DNA from: SZUA-309 sp050185825 | GTDB taxonomy: Bacteria > Pseudomonadota > Gammaproteobacteria > Pseudomonadales > Azotimanducaceae | Direction: 5' to 3' | DNA length: 64,000 bases | Assembly (NCBI GenBank): GCA_050185825.1 | Contig: JBFWZA010000019.1 | Location: forward strand, 1 to 64,000 | In this document: piece by piece, positions 18,493-26,984 of the stretch | Layout of the letters: each line of letters opens with the position of its first letter | Numbering within the stretch: position 1 is the stretch's first letter | Notes under the pieces: model-generated | Seen by the model: only the letters and a program-made list of their open reading frames with translations | What the model was told of the DNA's origin: nothing | Databases searched by the model: none | Translations under genes and position numbers: made by a program

Positions 18493-19370
18493 GTGACGGT
18501 TCCTCCGATCCCCGGCAAGCGCGCTCGCCGCTGATGATACAGACCCTCGAACGAGAAGATCAGGAGCGCGAGCCCGATGCAGCCGAACGTCACCGCCTGG
18601 GCGGCACGGAACGGCTCGCCGTAGACGAACACGGCAAGCAGCAGGGTCAGCGATGGCGCGATGTACTGGAAAAATCCCAGCACCGAAAGCGGCAGCCGCA
18701 GTGCCGCCGCCGCGAAGGCGACCAGCGGAATGACCGTGAGCGGCCCGCCGAGCGCCAGCAGCGCGAGCTCTGACCCGGTTCCGTGGGTCAGCGTTCCCTC
18801 ACCCTGCAGACCCAGCCAGAGCAGATAACCTGCCGCCAGCGGCAGCAGAAACAGGGTTTCCACACCCAGCCCGACCACCGAGTCCACGGCGATCTTCTTG
18901 CGCACCAGTCCGTAAGAACCGAACGTGAGCGCGAGCGTCAGGCCTACCCAGGGAAAGACCCCCACCGCGATGAGCTCGTTCGCCACCCCCAGCGCCGCCA
19001 GCCCCACCGCCAGCAGCTGTGCCGTGCGCAGCCTCTCACCCAGAAAGAGCCCGCCGAGGATGATGTTCACCAGCGGGTTGATGTAGTAGCCGAGGCTGGT
19101 TTCCACCATCCGATCGTTCAGCAGCGCCCATACGAACACGGCCCAGTTGATGCTCAGCAGCCCACCGCTCAGAACCAGCCAGCCGAGCTTCGAGACATCC
19201 ATGTGCCGCAAGCTGTGCTGCTGCCGGCGGACGACGATGACGGCAAGCAGCACCAGCACGGCCCAGCAGATCCGGTGCGCGATGATCTCGATGGGGCCGG
19301 CAAATGCCACCTGCTTGAAGTAGATGGGAAGCACACCCCAGAGGCCGTAGGCCGTAAGGGCGAAGACCAC
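18489..19370 (-). CDS. rarD: RarD-like EamA-family transporter
   Basis: 293 residues, about ten membrane helices in two EamA repeats. The N-terminal AYGLWGVLPIYFKQV and later NWAVFVWALLNDRMVETSLGYYINPL are hallmark segments of the RarD subgroup. RarD proteins are inner-membrane permeases of unclear substrate (chloramphenicol-sensitive class in older literature). It is followed directly by the GST gene with a four-base overlap. The stop of the upstream gloB gene is not in the same unit: rarD begins 41 bases downstream of the gloB stop on the same strand, so read-through is likely. Confidence 0.9.
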   Translation of the reverse strand: MVFALTAYGLWGVLPIYFKQVAFAGPIEIIAHRICWAVLVLLAVIVVRRQQHSLRHMDVSKLGWLVLSGGLLSINWAVFVWALLNDRMVETSLGYYINPLVNIILGGLFLGERLRTAQLLAVGLAALGVANELIAVGVFPWVGLTLALTFGSYGLVRKKIAVDSVVGLGVETLFLLPLAAGYLLWLGLQGEGTLTHGTGSELALLALGGPLTVIPLVAFAAAALRLPLSVLGFFQYIAPSLTLLLAVFVYGEPFRAAQAVTFGCIGLALLIFSFEGLYHQRRARLPGIGGTVT

Positions 19371-19411
19371 CCCGGCGCGCTCCTGCGGGGGTGGCGGGTC
19401 GAGGAGGACGG

Positions 19412-20179
19412 TCAGAAATGGTCCTTACGGCGCCGCGTCTCCGCGAAGACGGCCACGGCATCCTCCTTCTCCATGCCCACGGTCGCACGCAGGTTCTCGC
19501 TGTCCGGGCGCAGGAACGGGTTGGTGGCTTTCTCGAGACCGATGGTGGTGGGCACGGTCGGCTGACCACTCGCCCGCAGCCGGTCGATCTCGGCGCTGCG
19601 TTTCACCAGCACCTCGTTGCCGGGCTCCACGGAAAGCGCGAAAGCGGCATTGGATTGCGTGTACTCGTGCGCGCAGTAGACGACCGTGTCGTCCGGCAGG
19701 GCCATGAGCTTCTGCAGGCTCGACCACATCTGCGCCGGCGTGCCCTCGAACAGCCGCCCGCAGCCGAGCGCGAAGAGCGTATCCCCCACGAAGGCAATGC
19801 CGTCGTCCTCGAAGTAGTAGGCGATGTGACCCCGGGTGTGCCCGGGCACCTCCAGCACCAGGGCGGAGGTGGTGCCGAACGCGAAGCGCTCGCCGTCAGC
19901 CACCCGCACATCGATGCCGGGAATGCGGTCCGCGTCGTTGCCCGCGCCGACCACCGTGCAGCCCCACCGTGCCTTCAGGGCCTCATTGCCGCCGGCATGG
20001 TCGAAGTGGTGATGGGTGTTGAGAATGTGGGTGAGACGCCAGCCCTTCTCCTCGAGCGCCGCGTTGATGGGTTCCACTTCCGGCGTGTCGATCACGGCGG
20101 TCACCTCGGCGTCGCCGTCGTGCACGAGAAAGCCGTAGTTGTCGTTGAGGCACGGGAACATGTGAACTTCCAGCGTCAT
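19412..20179 (-). CDS. gloB: Hydroxyacylglutathione hydrolase (glyoxalase II)
   Basis: 255 residues, metallo-beta-lactamase fold. The binuclear metal motif T55-H-H-H-F-D-H61 is intact, and the later histidine ligands lie in PGHTRGHIAYYFEDD and YCAHEYTQSN. It hydrolyses S-D-lactoylglutathione to lactate and GSH, the second step of methylglyoxal detoxification. The C-terminal domain that binds glutathione ends in TRRRKDHF. The substrate role fits the nearby GST. The gene follows a small cupin gene by 18 bases on the same strand. Confidence 0.95.
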   Translation of the reverse strand: MTLEVHMFPCLNDNYGFLVHDGDAEVTAVIDTPEVEPINAALEEKGWRLTHILNTHHHFDHAGGNEALKARWGCTVVGAGNDADRIPGIDVRVADGERFAFGTTSALVLEVPGHTRGHIAYYFEDDGIAFVGDTLFALGCGRLFEGTPAQMWSSLQKLMALPDDTVVYCAHEYTQSNAAFALSVEPGNEVLVKRSAEIDRLRASGQPTVPTTIGLEKATNPFLRPDSENLRATVGMEKEDAVAVFAETRRRKDHF

Positions 20180-20197
20180 CGATTCGATCCTCCCTAC

Positions 20198-20554
20198 TCA
20201 GGTTTCTTCCAGCGGCACGAAGAGACAAATCCTTGGCTCACCATTCACCGCCCGGCTGATGTGACCCTGGCCGGTGGTGTCCTCGGCGAGCAGGATGTCC
20301 CCCGGCCCGAGCCGCTTCACCGTGCCGTCCCCCACCTCGATGTCCACCGACCCGGTCAGGTTGATCACGAACTGACGACGGGGCGCATTGTGGAACCCCA
20401 GCGCGTAGTCACCGTCCACCTCCCGAAACAGGATCCCCGTCGCCGGCCAGGGCGCGGAGATTCTGCCGCTGCCGCCCCGGTCTTCGAGCTCGATATCCAG
20501 ATCCTCGAAGTGCGAGGCGCCGTCGTCTCCGGTATAAACGCGTAGAACTTTCAT
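20198..20554 (-). CDS. Small cupin-fold protein
   Basis: 118 residues. Strands and turns match a single cupin barrel: HNAPRRQFVINLTGSVDIEVGDG (about 75-97) corresponds to motif 1 and LGPGDILLAEDTTGQGHISR (about 82-105 by pattern) to motif 2. The metal histidines of motif 1 are partly missing: one His in HNAP and one in GHIS are present. It may be a sugar- or acid-binding or isomerase-type cupin rather than a dioxygenase. It is the first gene of a minus-strand run with gloB, rarD and the GST gene, and divergent from tesB. Confidence 0.75.
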   Translation of the reverse strand: MKVLRVYTGDDGASHFEDLDIELEDRGGSGRISAPWPATGILFREVDGDYALGFHNAPRRQFVINLTGSVDIEVGDGTVKRLGPGDILLAEDTTGQGHISRAVNGEPRICLFVPLEET

Positions 20555-20674
20555 GGCGCTATTTCACCCCGGCGTCCGTGGAAGCGGTAGACGGTGCCAC
20601 CCGGCCTTCCGGGTGCCTGCCGCCAGAGGCGCAAAACTACTACAACCGCTGCCCTTCGTGCAGCCGAGACAGGC

Positions 20675-21538
20675 ATGAACCCGGTTCTGAAGAACATTCT
20701 CGACATCCTGGACGTGGAAGAGCTGGAACGGAACCTCTACCGCGGCCAGAACCACGAAACGGAGCACGTCTTCGGCGGCCAGGTGCTGGCGCAGGCCATC
20801 GCCGCCGCCTACCGGACGGTGGAAGTCCCGCACGCGCTGCACTCGATCCACGCCTACTTCATCCGGGCCGGCGACTGGAACGTGCCGATCATCTACGAGG
20901 TGGACCGCATCCGCGACGGTAAGAGCTTCACCACCCGGCGGGTGATCGCCATCCAGCACGGCCGGGCCATCTTCGACATGGCGCTGTCGTTCCACACCCC
21001 GGAGCCGGGAATCAGCCACGCCGTGCCGATGCCGGACGTGCCCCCGCCCGAGGCCCTTCGTGGCGACAGAGAGGTGTTCGTGGAGATCGCCCGGCACCAG
21101 CCGGAGGTGAGCCGGTTCGCCTTCCGCTTCGAGGCCATCGATTCCCGCCAGGTGGAGCGCATCCGAATGACGGATTCGGACACCCACCCGCCGCTGAAGC
21201 ACTCGTGGCTCAGGACCCGCGACCCGCTGCCCGACGATCCGGAGGTCCACCTGGCGCTGCTCGCCTACATGTCGGATCTGGACTTCATGAGCACGTCCAT
21301 GCTGCCCCACGGGCAGGGCAACATGCGGGGCAACGTCCGCGGCGCGAGCGTCGATCACGCGCTGTGGTTTCACCGCCCGTTCCGTGCGGACGAGTGGCTG
21401 CTGTTCGCGAAGGAATCGCCGAATGCGGGCGGAGCCCGTGGGTTCGTGCGCGGGCAGTTCTTCAACCGCCAGGGTGAGCTCGTGGTCACCGCCGCTCAGG
21501 AGTGCCTGATCCGGCCCATCAACCAGGGCGCGCCGTAG
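20675..21538 (+). CDS. tesB: Acyl-CoA thioesterase II
   Basis: 287 residues, matching E. coli TesB (286). Double hot-dog fold: N-terminal half with HVFGGQVLAQAIAAAYRTV, C-terminal half with LAYMSDLDFMSTSMLPHG containing the catalytic Asp and GASVDHALWFHRPF the conserved His-Trp region. AAQECLIR near the end supplies the catalytic Gln. It hydrolyses medium- and long-chain acyl-CoA, releasing free acid and CoA. The ATG at 20675 was chosen because earlier in-frame codons add an unrelated sequence. It fits with the acyl-CoA dehydrogenases elsewhere in the window. Confidence 0.94.
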   Translation: MNPVLKNILDILDVEELERNLYRGQNHETEHVFGGQVLAQAIAAAYRTVEVPHALHSIHAYFIRAGDWNVPIIYEVDRIRDGKSFTTRRVIAIQHGRAIFDMALSFHTPEPGISHAVPMPDVPPPEALRGDREVFVEIARHQPEVSRFAFRFEAIDSRQVERIRMTDSDTHPPLKHSWLRTRDPLPDDPEVHLALLAYMSDLDFMSTSMLPHGQGNMRGNVRGASVDHALWFHRPFRADEWLLFAKESPNAGGARGFVRGQFFNRQGELVVTAAQECLIRPINQGAP

Positions 21539-21565
21539 TCCGGATCGACCCGGCGATTCCCCGTC

Positions 21566-22519
21566 CTAGCGGAGGAATCCCTCCACCGTCATCTCCACCA
21601 GGGCAGCGCCCACCCAGGCGAGCGGCGGGATCACGAGGTAGAAGGCCACGCGGCCGACCAGCGACAGATCCATGGGCCAGGTGGAGGTATGGCGTACTCG
21701 GTCACGGTGCGCGACCAGCGCCTCGAGCGTTGCCACGTCGTCCCGGTCCGCCGCGTCCACCGCCGCCTGCAGCGTCCGCAGCCGGGATGCCCGGCTGTCC
21801 CGAATCGCCGCACGCACGCCGGACTGGGAGATCAGGAACAGGCATCCGGCCAGCGTCAGCCCGACCAGCAGGCCGTCCTGGTAGTTCACCAGCCGGAACT
21901 CTGCGTCGAGCGCCTGCAGCGGCATGAGCGCCAGGGCGCCCATGATCACCAGGACGTCGCGGATGGCAGCCGAGCCGAACGGCTTCAGCCGGGAGAGATC
22001 ATAGAGATCGACACTGACATGACGGCCGAGACGCCTGAGGGATAAAGCGTCGGTCACCCGGCAGACGGCCGTGAACGCCACGGTCAGCCAGCTGATCTCG
22101 TTGGCCGCGAACACCGACAGGTCGAGCCAGGGATTGACCCGGCCAAGGCTGCTGAGCAGCAGCCCGGAGTACTGGGACAGCCCGAACAGTCCGCCAGCGA
22201 GGAGCGCCAGCCAGAGTGTTCGAGAGGCCGGGTCCGCCAGGGCCTCGTTCACCCGGGCGGGATCGGTGACGAGCGGCGCCACCTGCCGAACCACCTCGCG
22301 ATGACCGCGATGCAGATACACCACCGCGGCCAGCAGGTAACCGGTAATGAGCACGTAGTTGAGAATGCTGCCCCAGAGCTGGGCCGGATTGGCCCAGCAG
22401 CAGCTGTTCCCGCCGTGCAGCCGATAGACCAGAGCGAAGTGACAAAGACTGAGGACCACCCAGGCCCCCGGCAACGCCAGGGGATGGGTGCGATCGGCAA
22501 TCCGTGTCAGCCAGCGCAC
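21566..22519 (-). CDS. Multi-pass membrane protein, unknown function
   Basis: 317 residues with about seven hydrophobic segments (near 18-36, 48-68, 102-126, 138-155, 187-205, 220-237 and 288-312). A loop at about 240-285 is rich in Asp, Arg and Ala (LRTLQAAVDAADRDDVATLEALVAHRDRV). I recognise no family and see no catalytic motif. It is 12 bases downstream of the Prx5 gene on the same strand, so it is probably co-transcribed with it. It is convergent with tesB. Confidence 0.65.
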   Translation of the reverse strand: MRWLTRIADRTHPLALPGAWVVLSLCHFALVYRLHGGNSCCWANPAQLWGSILNYVLITGYLLAAVVYLHRGHREVVRQVAPLVTDPARVNEALADPASRTLWLALLAGGLFGLSQYSGLLLSSLGRVNPWLDLSVFAANEISWLTVAFTAVCRVTDALSLRRLGRHVSVDLYDLSRLKPFGSAAIRDVLVIMGALALMPLQALDAEFRLVNYQDGLLVGLTLAGCLFLISQSGVRAAIRDSRASRLRTLQAAVDAADRDDVATLEALVAHRDRVRHTSTWPMDLSLVGRVAFYLVIPPLAWVGAALVEMTVEGFLR

Positions 22520-22531
22520 GGCGCCGGCGTT

Positions 22532-23011
22532 CTACAGTGCCGCGAGAATGGCCTCGGCCTTGCTGACCTCGAACTGACCGGGGGCTTCCACGGACAGCTT
22601 GGTCACCACGCCGTCCTCCACGATCATGGCGTAACGCTGCGAGCGCTTGCCGAGCCCGAAGCCGCTGCCATCCATCTCGAGACCGATGGCCTTGGTGAAC
22701 TCACCGTTGCCGTCGCCGGCCATGATGATCTCTTCGGCGTTCTTGTCCTTGCCCCAGCTGTCCATCACGAACGCATCGTTGACTGAGATGCAGACAATGC
22801 TGTCCACCCCTTTACCCTTGATGGCATCGGCGTTCACCACGAAGCCGGGCAGGTGCGCCTGGGAGCAGGTGGGGGTGTAGGCGCCGGGAACGGCGAACAC
22901 CACCACCTTCTTGCCCGCGAACAGATCCGCCGTCTTCTTCGGCGTCGGTTTGCCCCCTTCCATCACGTACAGGGTGGCATCCGGCAGCTTGTCGCCTTCC
23001 TTGATGGCCAT
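22532..23011 (-). CDS. Peroxiredoxin, Prx5/type II
   Basis: 159 residues. This thiol peroxidase reduces H2O2 and organic hydroperoxides. The active-site segment is VPGAYTPTCSQAHLPGF with peroxidatic Cys49. The second cysteine, Cys74 in SIVCISVNDA, matches the type II PRX pattern whose reductant is usually glutaredoxin and GSH. Length and motifs match stand-alone Prx5 without a fused glutaredoxin domain. The start ATG at 23011 is preceded by GGAGGA. Between it and the upstream NUDIX gene lies a 168-bp stretch containing a 30-bp periodic repeat. Confidence 0.93.
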   Translation of the reverse strand: MAIKEGDKLPDATLYVMEGGKPTPKKTADLFAGKKVVVFAVPGAYTPTCSQAHLPGFVVNADAIKGKGVDSIVCISVNDAFVMDSWGKDKNAEEIIMAGDGNGEFTKAIGLEMDGSGFGLGKRSQRYAMIVEDGVVTKLSVEAPGQFEVSKAEAILAAL

Positions 23012-23070
23012 GTGGTCGTCCTCCTCAGTGAAGTTAAGCGGAAATGCGAACGGCGAGTTTGGAGAAACGC

Positions 23071-23196
23071 CTTCGCGGGGTCAACGTGGCTACCGCCACT
23101 GCGAAGGTGCGTTTCCTTGGCTAGCGCCAAGCAAAGGTCTTTCGCCTGGCTATCGCCACTGCGCAGGTCTTTCGCCTGGCTATCGCCAGGCGAAAG
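23071..23196. repeat. 30-bp periodic repeat ending in a perfect hairpin
   Basis: Four adjacent 30-bp blocks (23071, 23101, 23131 and 23161) share the core GGCTA-N-CGCCA. The last two blocks are nearly identical. The final block continues into a perfect inverted repeat: 12-bp arms CTTTCGCCTGGC (23169-23180) and GCCAGGCGAAAG (23185-23196) around a four-base loop. The right arm encodes the last residues of the NUDIX gene, and its stop codon begins at 23182. No T-run follows, so it is not a classical intrinsic terminator. Confidence 0.85.
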
Positions 23197-23851
23197 AAGG
23201 CTGTTCGAAGTGCGCGACGCGGGTATCCCGCCCGAGCAGGCAGACCTCGCGGAACTGGTAGATGAGGGCCGCGGTAGGCGCGGCGATGTGATCGCTGCCC
23301 ACCGGCATCCTGAGCACCGGATGCTCGCTGCCCGCCATCCCGCTCAGCATGGGCGCGTCCGGCCGCAGGAACTCGGTCAGCGGGATGCGGTGCACAGAGG
23401 CCACCTCGTCCGGGTTGGGCACCGTCGCGAGGCTGCTGCCGCCCCAGACCACCACCGGGGTCATCACGAATCCGGACCGGGTGACGAAGTCGTCCAGCAT
23501 GCCGAGCACCGCGTCCTCACCCAGCGAGACGCCGATCTCTTCGTGCATCTCCCGGAGCGCGGTTTCCACCGGCGTCTCCCCCGGATCCAGACGCCCGCCG
23601 GGGAACGCCCACTGCCCCGCGTGATTCCTGAGGCGCGCGGATCGCCGGGTGAGGATGAGGGCCGGTGCGCCGTGCCAGGCGGCATGGGTCGGCAGTCCCG
23701 GCAGATCGGCACCGTAGCCCGTGTCGGTGACCGTGACGGCCACCGCGGCGTGATGGGCGTCGTCCACCTCGGCGCGGCGGACGGGAAATCGCGCCAGTCG
23801 CCCGCGGATCCGTTCTTTCAGCGCGTCGCTGAGCTCACCTGGAAGTTCCAT
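23180..23851 (-). CDS. NUDIX hydrolase, CoA pyrophosphatase (NudL)-like
   Basis: 223 residues. A complete NUDIX box (G-x5-E-x7-REUxEExGU) reads from GRLDPGE to REMHEEIGV near residues 86-108. The preceding segment LRNHAGQWAFPGG and the overall size fit the NudL/CoAse family, which hydrolyses CoA and its thioesters to 3',5'-ADP and phosphopantetheine. An acyl-CoA role would fit the neighbourhood. The C-terminal FAWR lies inside the hairpin repeat. It is divergent from the EamA transporter gene with 51 bases between the starts. Confidence 0.88.
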   Translation of the reverse strand: MELPGELSDALKERIRGRLARFPVRRAEVDDAHHAAVAVTVTDTGYGADLPGLPTHAAWHGAPALILTRRSARLRNHAGQWAFPGGRLDPGETPVETALREMHEEIGVSLGEDAVLGMLDDFVTRSGFVMTPVVVWGGSSLATVPNPDEVASVHRIPLTEFLRPDAPMLSGMAGSEHPVLRMPVGSDHIAAPTAALIYQFREVCLLGRDTRVAHFEQPSFAWR

Positions 23852-23902
23852 GTCCGAAGACTGCCAAATCGGCTACCTTGACTCAATTCGAAGCGAAGCA
23901 CC

Positions 23903-24784
23903 GTGCACGAAGAACGCAAAGCACTGATCTACGGTCTGGCCGCCGTGCTGGCCTGGTCCACCGTCGCCACCGGATTCAAGCTCGGTCTCGCGGTGCTCGA
24001 GCCGCTGCAGCTGCTGTTTGCCGGGGCGTGCGTGTCCGCCGGCGTGTTCGTGATCGCCGCGGGGCGCCAGGGCTGGCCACGACGCCACCTGAATCTCCGG
24101 GAAGGGCTGCTCTTCGGGCTGCTGAATCCGGTGGTCTACTACGTCGTTCTGTTCGAGGCCTACGACCGGCTGCCGGCACAGATCGCCCAGCCGCTGAACT
24201 ACACCTGGGCCATCATGCTGGCGGTGCTCGCCGTGCCGGTGCTGGGTCAGCGTCTGTCCGCACGCATGATCACCGGCATCGCCGTCGGCTATCTCGGCGT
24301 GCTCGTGCTGCTCTCCCAGGGCCGGTTCGATAGCCTGCCGGAGGTGAGCTGGCACGGGGTGCTTCTGGCCCTGGCGTCCACGGTGATCTGGGCCGGCTAC
24401 TGGCTGGCCGGCGTGCGCTCCAGCACGGAGCCGGCCGCCCTGATGGCGACCAGCTTCTGCTTCGCGCTGCCGGTGCTCGGCGCGCTCTGCGCCGCCGGTC
24501 CGGGACTGCCCGCCCTCGATGCGGACACGCTGCGCTACGGTGCCTGGGTCGGCCTTATCGAGATGGGCGTGACCTTCCTGCTCTGGGGCCGGGCGCTCAA
24601 GCTCACCGCCCACGCCGCGCGCATCGGCCAGCTCATCTTCCTCTCCCCCTTCCTGTCGCTCGTGCTCATCGGCTCGGTGCTCGGCGAGACCGTGCACCTG
24701 ACTTCGTGGCTGGGGCTCGGCATCATCGTTGCCGGCCTCCTGATCACCGGGCGGCCGCAACTTTCATCCCAAGCGGAGCACTGA
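23903..24784 (+). CDS. EamA-family DMT transporter
   Basis: 293 residues, about ten membrane helices in two EamA repeats. The N-terminal AAVLAWSTVATGFKLGL is the usual first-helix signature and the final helix block ends LIITGRPQL-type (GLLITGRPQL). It is an inner-membrane exporter or permease of unknown small-metabolite substrate. A GTG at 23903 is the first start consistent with the first helix. The downstream PaiB-like gene begins two bases after its stop, so they form a two-gene unit. Confidence 0.9.
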   Translation: MHEERKALIYGLAAVLAWSTVATGFKLGLAVLEPLQLLFAGACVSAGVFVIAAGRQGWPRRHLNLREGLLFGLLNPVVYYVVLFEAYDRLPAQIAQPLNYTWAIMLAVLAVPVLGQRLSARMITGIAVGYLGVLVLLSQGRFDSLPEVSWHGVLLALASTVIWAGYWLAGVRSSTEPAALMATSFCFALPVLGALCAAGPGLPALDADTLRYGAWVGLIEMGVTFLLWGRALKLTAHAARIGQLIFLSPFLSLVLIGSVLGETVHLTSWLGLGIIVAGLLITGRPQLSSQAEH

Positions 24785-24786
24785 TC

Positions 24787-25473
24787 ATGTATGTGCCGGA
24801 ATTTTTCCGGGAATCCCGCCTCGACGTGCTGCACGCGCTGATGAGCGACAACCCGTTCGCCACGCTGATCACGCTCGCTGGCGGCCAGCCGTCGATCGAC
24901 CACCTGCCGCTGCTGCTGCGCCCGGACGGCGGACACGGCACGCTGGCCGGCCACGTCGCCCGAGCCAATCCTGTCTGGCAGGCCCTGGCGGGCGGCCCGG
25001 CGACCGTGGTTTTCCACGGACCGGCCGCGTACGTGTCGCCTTCCTGGTATCCGGCCAAGGCCAGGCACCACAAGGTGGTGCCGACCTGGAACTACGCGGT
25101 GGTGCACGCCGAGGGCACCATCCGGGCGGTCGAGGATGCCCACTGGCTGCTCGAGCTGGTCCGCGAGCTCACGGATCGCCACGAAGCGGCGCACGGAGCG
25201 GCGCACGGAGCGGCGCACGGAGCGGCGCACGGAGCGGCGCACGAAACGCCCTGGCGGGTCGCCGACGCGCCGGCAGACTTCGTCGCCACCATGATCGGTC
25301 AGATCGTCGGCATCGAGCTCTCCATCACCCGCCTGACGGGCAAGTGGAAGCTCAGCCAGAACCGGTCCGCGGAGGACGTGGCGGGGGTCATTCACGGCCT
25401 GCGGGTCCGGGGCCTGGGGTCGGATGTGGAACTGGCGGAGCTGATGACCCGGCAGGGAACCCGATCGGCGTAG
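24787..25473 (+). CDS. PaiB-like FMN-binding split-barrel protein
   Basis: 228 residues. The start MYVPEFFRE and segments such as FHGPAAYVSPSWYP and VVPTWNYAVVHAEG are characteristic of the PaiB/negative-regulator family. Members adopt an FMN-binding split-barrel fold; regulation in Bacillus is known, the biochemical role is not. Residues 135-150 are four perfect AHGA repeats from a 12-bp tandem repeat and are absent from the typical family sequence. They lie in a surface-type helix before TPWRVADAPADF. The ATG at 24787 is chosen; an earlier in-frame GTG would overlap the transporter. Confidence 0.87.
   Translation: MYVPEFFRESRLDVLHALMSDNPFATLITLAGGQPSIDHLPLLLRPDGGHGTLAGHVARANPVWQALAGGPATVVFHGPAAYVSPSWYPAKARHHKVVPTWNYAVVHAEGTIRAVEDAHWLLELVRELTDRHEAAHGAAHGAAHGAAHGAAHETPWRVADAPADFVATMIGQIVGIELSITRLTGKWKLSQNRSAEDVAGVIHGLRVRGLGSDVELAELMTRQGTRSA
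25189..25236 (+). repeat. 12-bp coding tandem repeat, four perfect copies
   Basis: The unit GCGCACGGAGCG repeats four times exactly (25189, 25201, 25213, 25225), with one degenerate copy on each side (25177-25188 and 25237-25248). The unit length is a multiple of three, so copy-number change lengthens the PaiB-like protein without a frameshift. It encodes Ala-His-Gly-Ala. Confidence 0.95.
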
Positions 25474-25476
25474 CGA

Positions 25477-26013
25477 CTACCAGTCCCGGGCGTTCCGCAG
25501 GCGTATGCCGCTGGCGTGCAGGCTGGTCTCCCACAACCGGTTGAGCGGCTTCAGGCTCGGCAGCAGTCGCAGCTCGACGTCAGCCCGAGCGAGCGCGTCG
25601 GGCAGCCGGTCGATGCGTTCGCAGGCACGCGGCAGCACGGCAGCCCGGCTCACCCACATGCCTGCGTCGTCCAGAGATTCGAAAGTGTCATCCGGCAGCT
25701 CGTAACGCTGGAGATGGGCCGACTCCAGCCGGTTTCGCCAGCCTTCCTCCACCCAGGCCACCATCCGGGCCGTCGAGCCGGCGAAATAACGCGCCACATC
25801 GGCCGCTTCCGACGAAGGGCGTCGCCAGATCAGGATCCGCGGGCACTCCCGAGGAAAGAGGTACAGAGGCTGGTGCCATTCGTCGATGGCCCACACCAGC
25901 GGCCCGTTCAGCCAGTCCCGGCCGGGTGGTCTCGGCGACGGCGTGCGCACCGGTCGCGGTTCGAAACGCTCGATACCGTCGTCGTCGCTGAAGTGGAAGA
26001 GTCGGCCGGGCAT
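25477..26013 (-). CDS. DUF6886-like protein
   Basis: 178 residues, soluble. The start GRLFHFSDDDGIERFEPRP and WAIDEWHQPLYLFPRECPRILIW match the DUF6886 pattern of small cytoplasmic proteins of unknown function. The ATG at 26013 is chosen because a longer in-frame extension to 26430 is only antisense sequence of the AraC gene. The stop lies three bases after the stop of the convergent PaiB-like gene. A 50-base gap separates its start from the stop of the AraC-family gene upstream on the same strand. Confidence 0.72.
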   Translation of the reverse strand: MPGRLFHFSDDDGIERFEPRPVRTPSPRPPGRDWLNGPLVWAIDEWHQPLYLFPRECPRILIWRRPSSEAADVARYFAGSTARMVAWVEEGWRNRLESAHLQRYELPDDTFESLDDAGMWVSRAAVLPRACERIDRLPDALARADVELRLLPSLKPLNRLWETSLHASGIRLRNARDW

Positions 26014-26063
26014 GACCCATTTTGCCCCACCCGGGCCGACATGTCGCAACGGCCGAGGCGCGA

Positions 26064-26897
26064 TCAGCCGCCGTCGACGGGGATCCAGATCTCGAAGCCG
26101 CCGGCGCCCGTCTGCGGATCGAACGGCGGCGGGTAACGCTCGAACCAGGGCGCTTCCACTGCCTGATAGCCCGATTCCGGCAGCCACTCGGACCAGATGG
26201 TGTTGCAGACCCGTCGGATCTCGGACACGTGACCGGGATGACGGAACACCGCGTAGGTCTGCGCCGGCAGGTCGAGGCGGATCATGCCGTCCGGGGCAGG
26301 CGTTCTGGCCGCGACCGCCACGCCGGAAAGGTAGTCGTAACCCTCGTCCGTCCCGGCATGAATCACGCCGTAAGTCGCAGTGTCGATACGCCCGGCGATG
26401 GTCCCGACGTGTGGCGCGAATGCCTGCCACTGCCCGGGTATCTCGGCAGCGCCGGCAAAGGTATAGGTCTTCGAGCGCCCGATCAGCGAGCGCGGCTCGC
26501 TGTGTGTGAGGTTGGGTGCTTCCAGGTCGGACAGCAGCGATTCGTTCATGAGCATGGCCTCCAGCAGTTTCAGGTTTTCCGTGTGCCCTGCCCGGCGTAC
26601 CTGCTCGGGCGTTCTAGCGAACGCTTCCTTGAAGGCGCGGGCAAAGGCTTCGTGTGACCCGTAGCCGAGAGACAGTGCCAGGTCGAGGATGTCCGGCTCA
26701 CCGTTCGCCAGGGCGATGGCCGCCAGCGACAGCCGGCGCAGCCGCAGGTAGCGGCTGGCCGGAAGCCCCACCGCGTAGCAGAAGCTCCGGCTCAGGTGAT
26801 AGCGCGACACGCCCGCCACGTCCGCCAGCTCGTCGAGCGCGATGGGCTCACGATAGTGGCTCTCGATGTACCAGAGGGCTCTGTCGATGGGACGCAT
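26064..26897 (-). CDS. AraC-family regulator with GyrI-like effector domain
   Basis: 277 residues. Unusually for AraC proteins, the DNA-binding domain is at the N-terminus (about 1-105): LDELADVAGVSRYHLSRSFCYAVGLPASRYL and a second helix-turn-helix in LDLALSLGYGSHEAFARAFKEAF. The C-terminal ~150 residues are a GyrI-like/SOUL-type small-molecule-binding domain (Rob/SoxS-like arrangement), ending GGFEIWIPVDGG. It likely senses a hydrophobic ligand and regulates a transporter or detox gene, perhaps the DUF6886 gene behind it. Target unknown. Confidence 0.9.
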   Translation of the reverse strand: MRPIDRALWYIESHYREPIALDELADVAGVSRYHLSRSFCYAVGLPASRYLRLRRLSLAAIALANGEPDILDLALSLGYGSHEAFARAFKEAFARTPEQVRRAGHTENLKLLEAMLMNESLLSDLEAPNLTHSEPRSLIGRSKTYTFAGAAEIPGQWQAFAPHVGTIAGRIDTATYGVIHAGTDEGYDYLSGVAVAARTPAPDGMIRLDLPAQTYAVFRHPGHVSEIRRVCNTIWSEWLPESGYQAVEAPWFERYPPPFDPQTGAGGFEIWIPVDGG

Positions 26898-26984
26898 GAC
26901 ACGTTTCCCGTTGGGTCGACGGTCAGACTAGGCCGTCGCGGCAGCTTCCGCTTGATCGCCGTTGCGCACCCCGCTCGGCGCGAC

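Noticed and set aside
23878..23883. TTGACT as a -35 box for the EamA transporter
   Set aside because: No plausible -10 at 16-18 bases downstream before the start codon.
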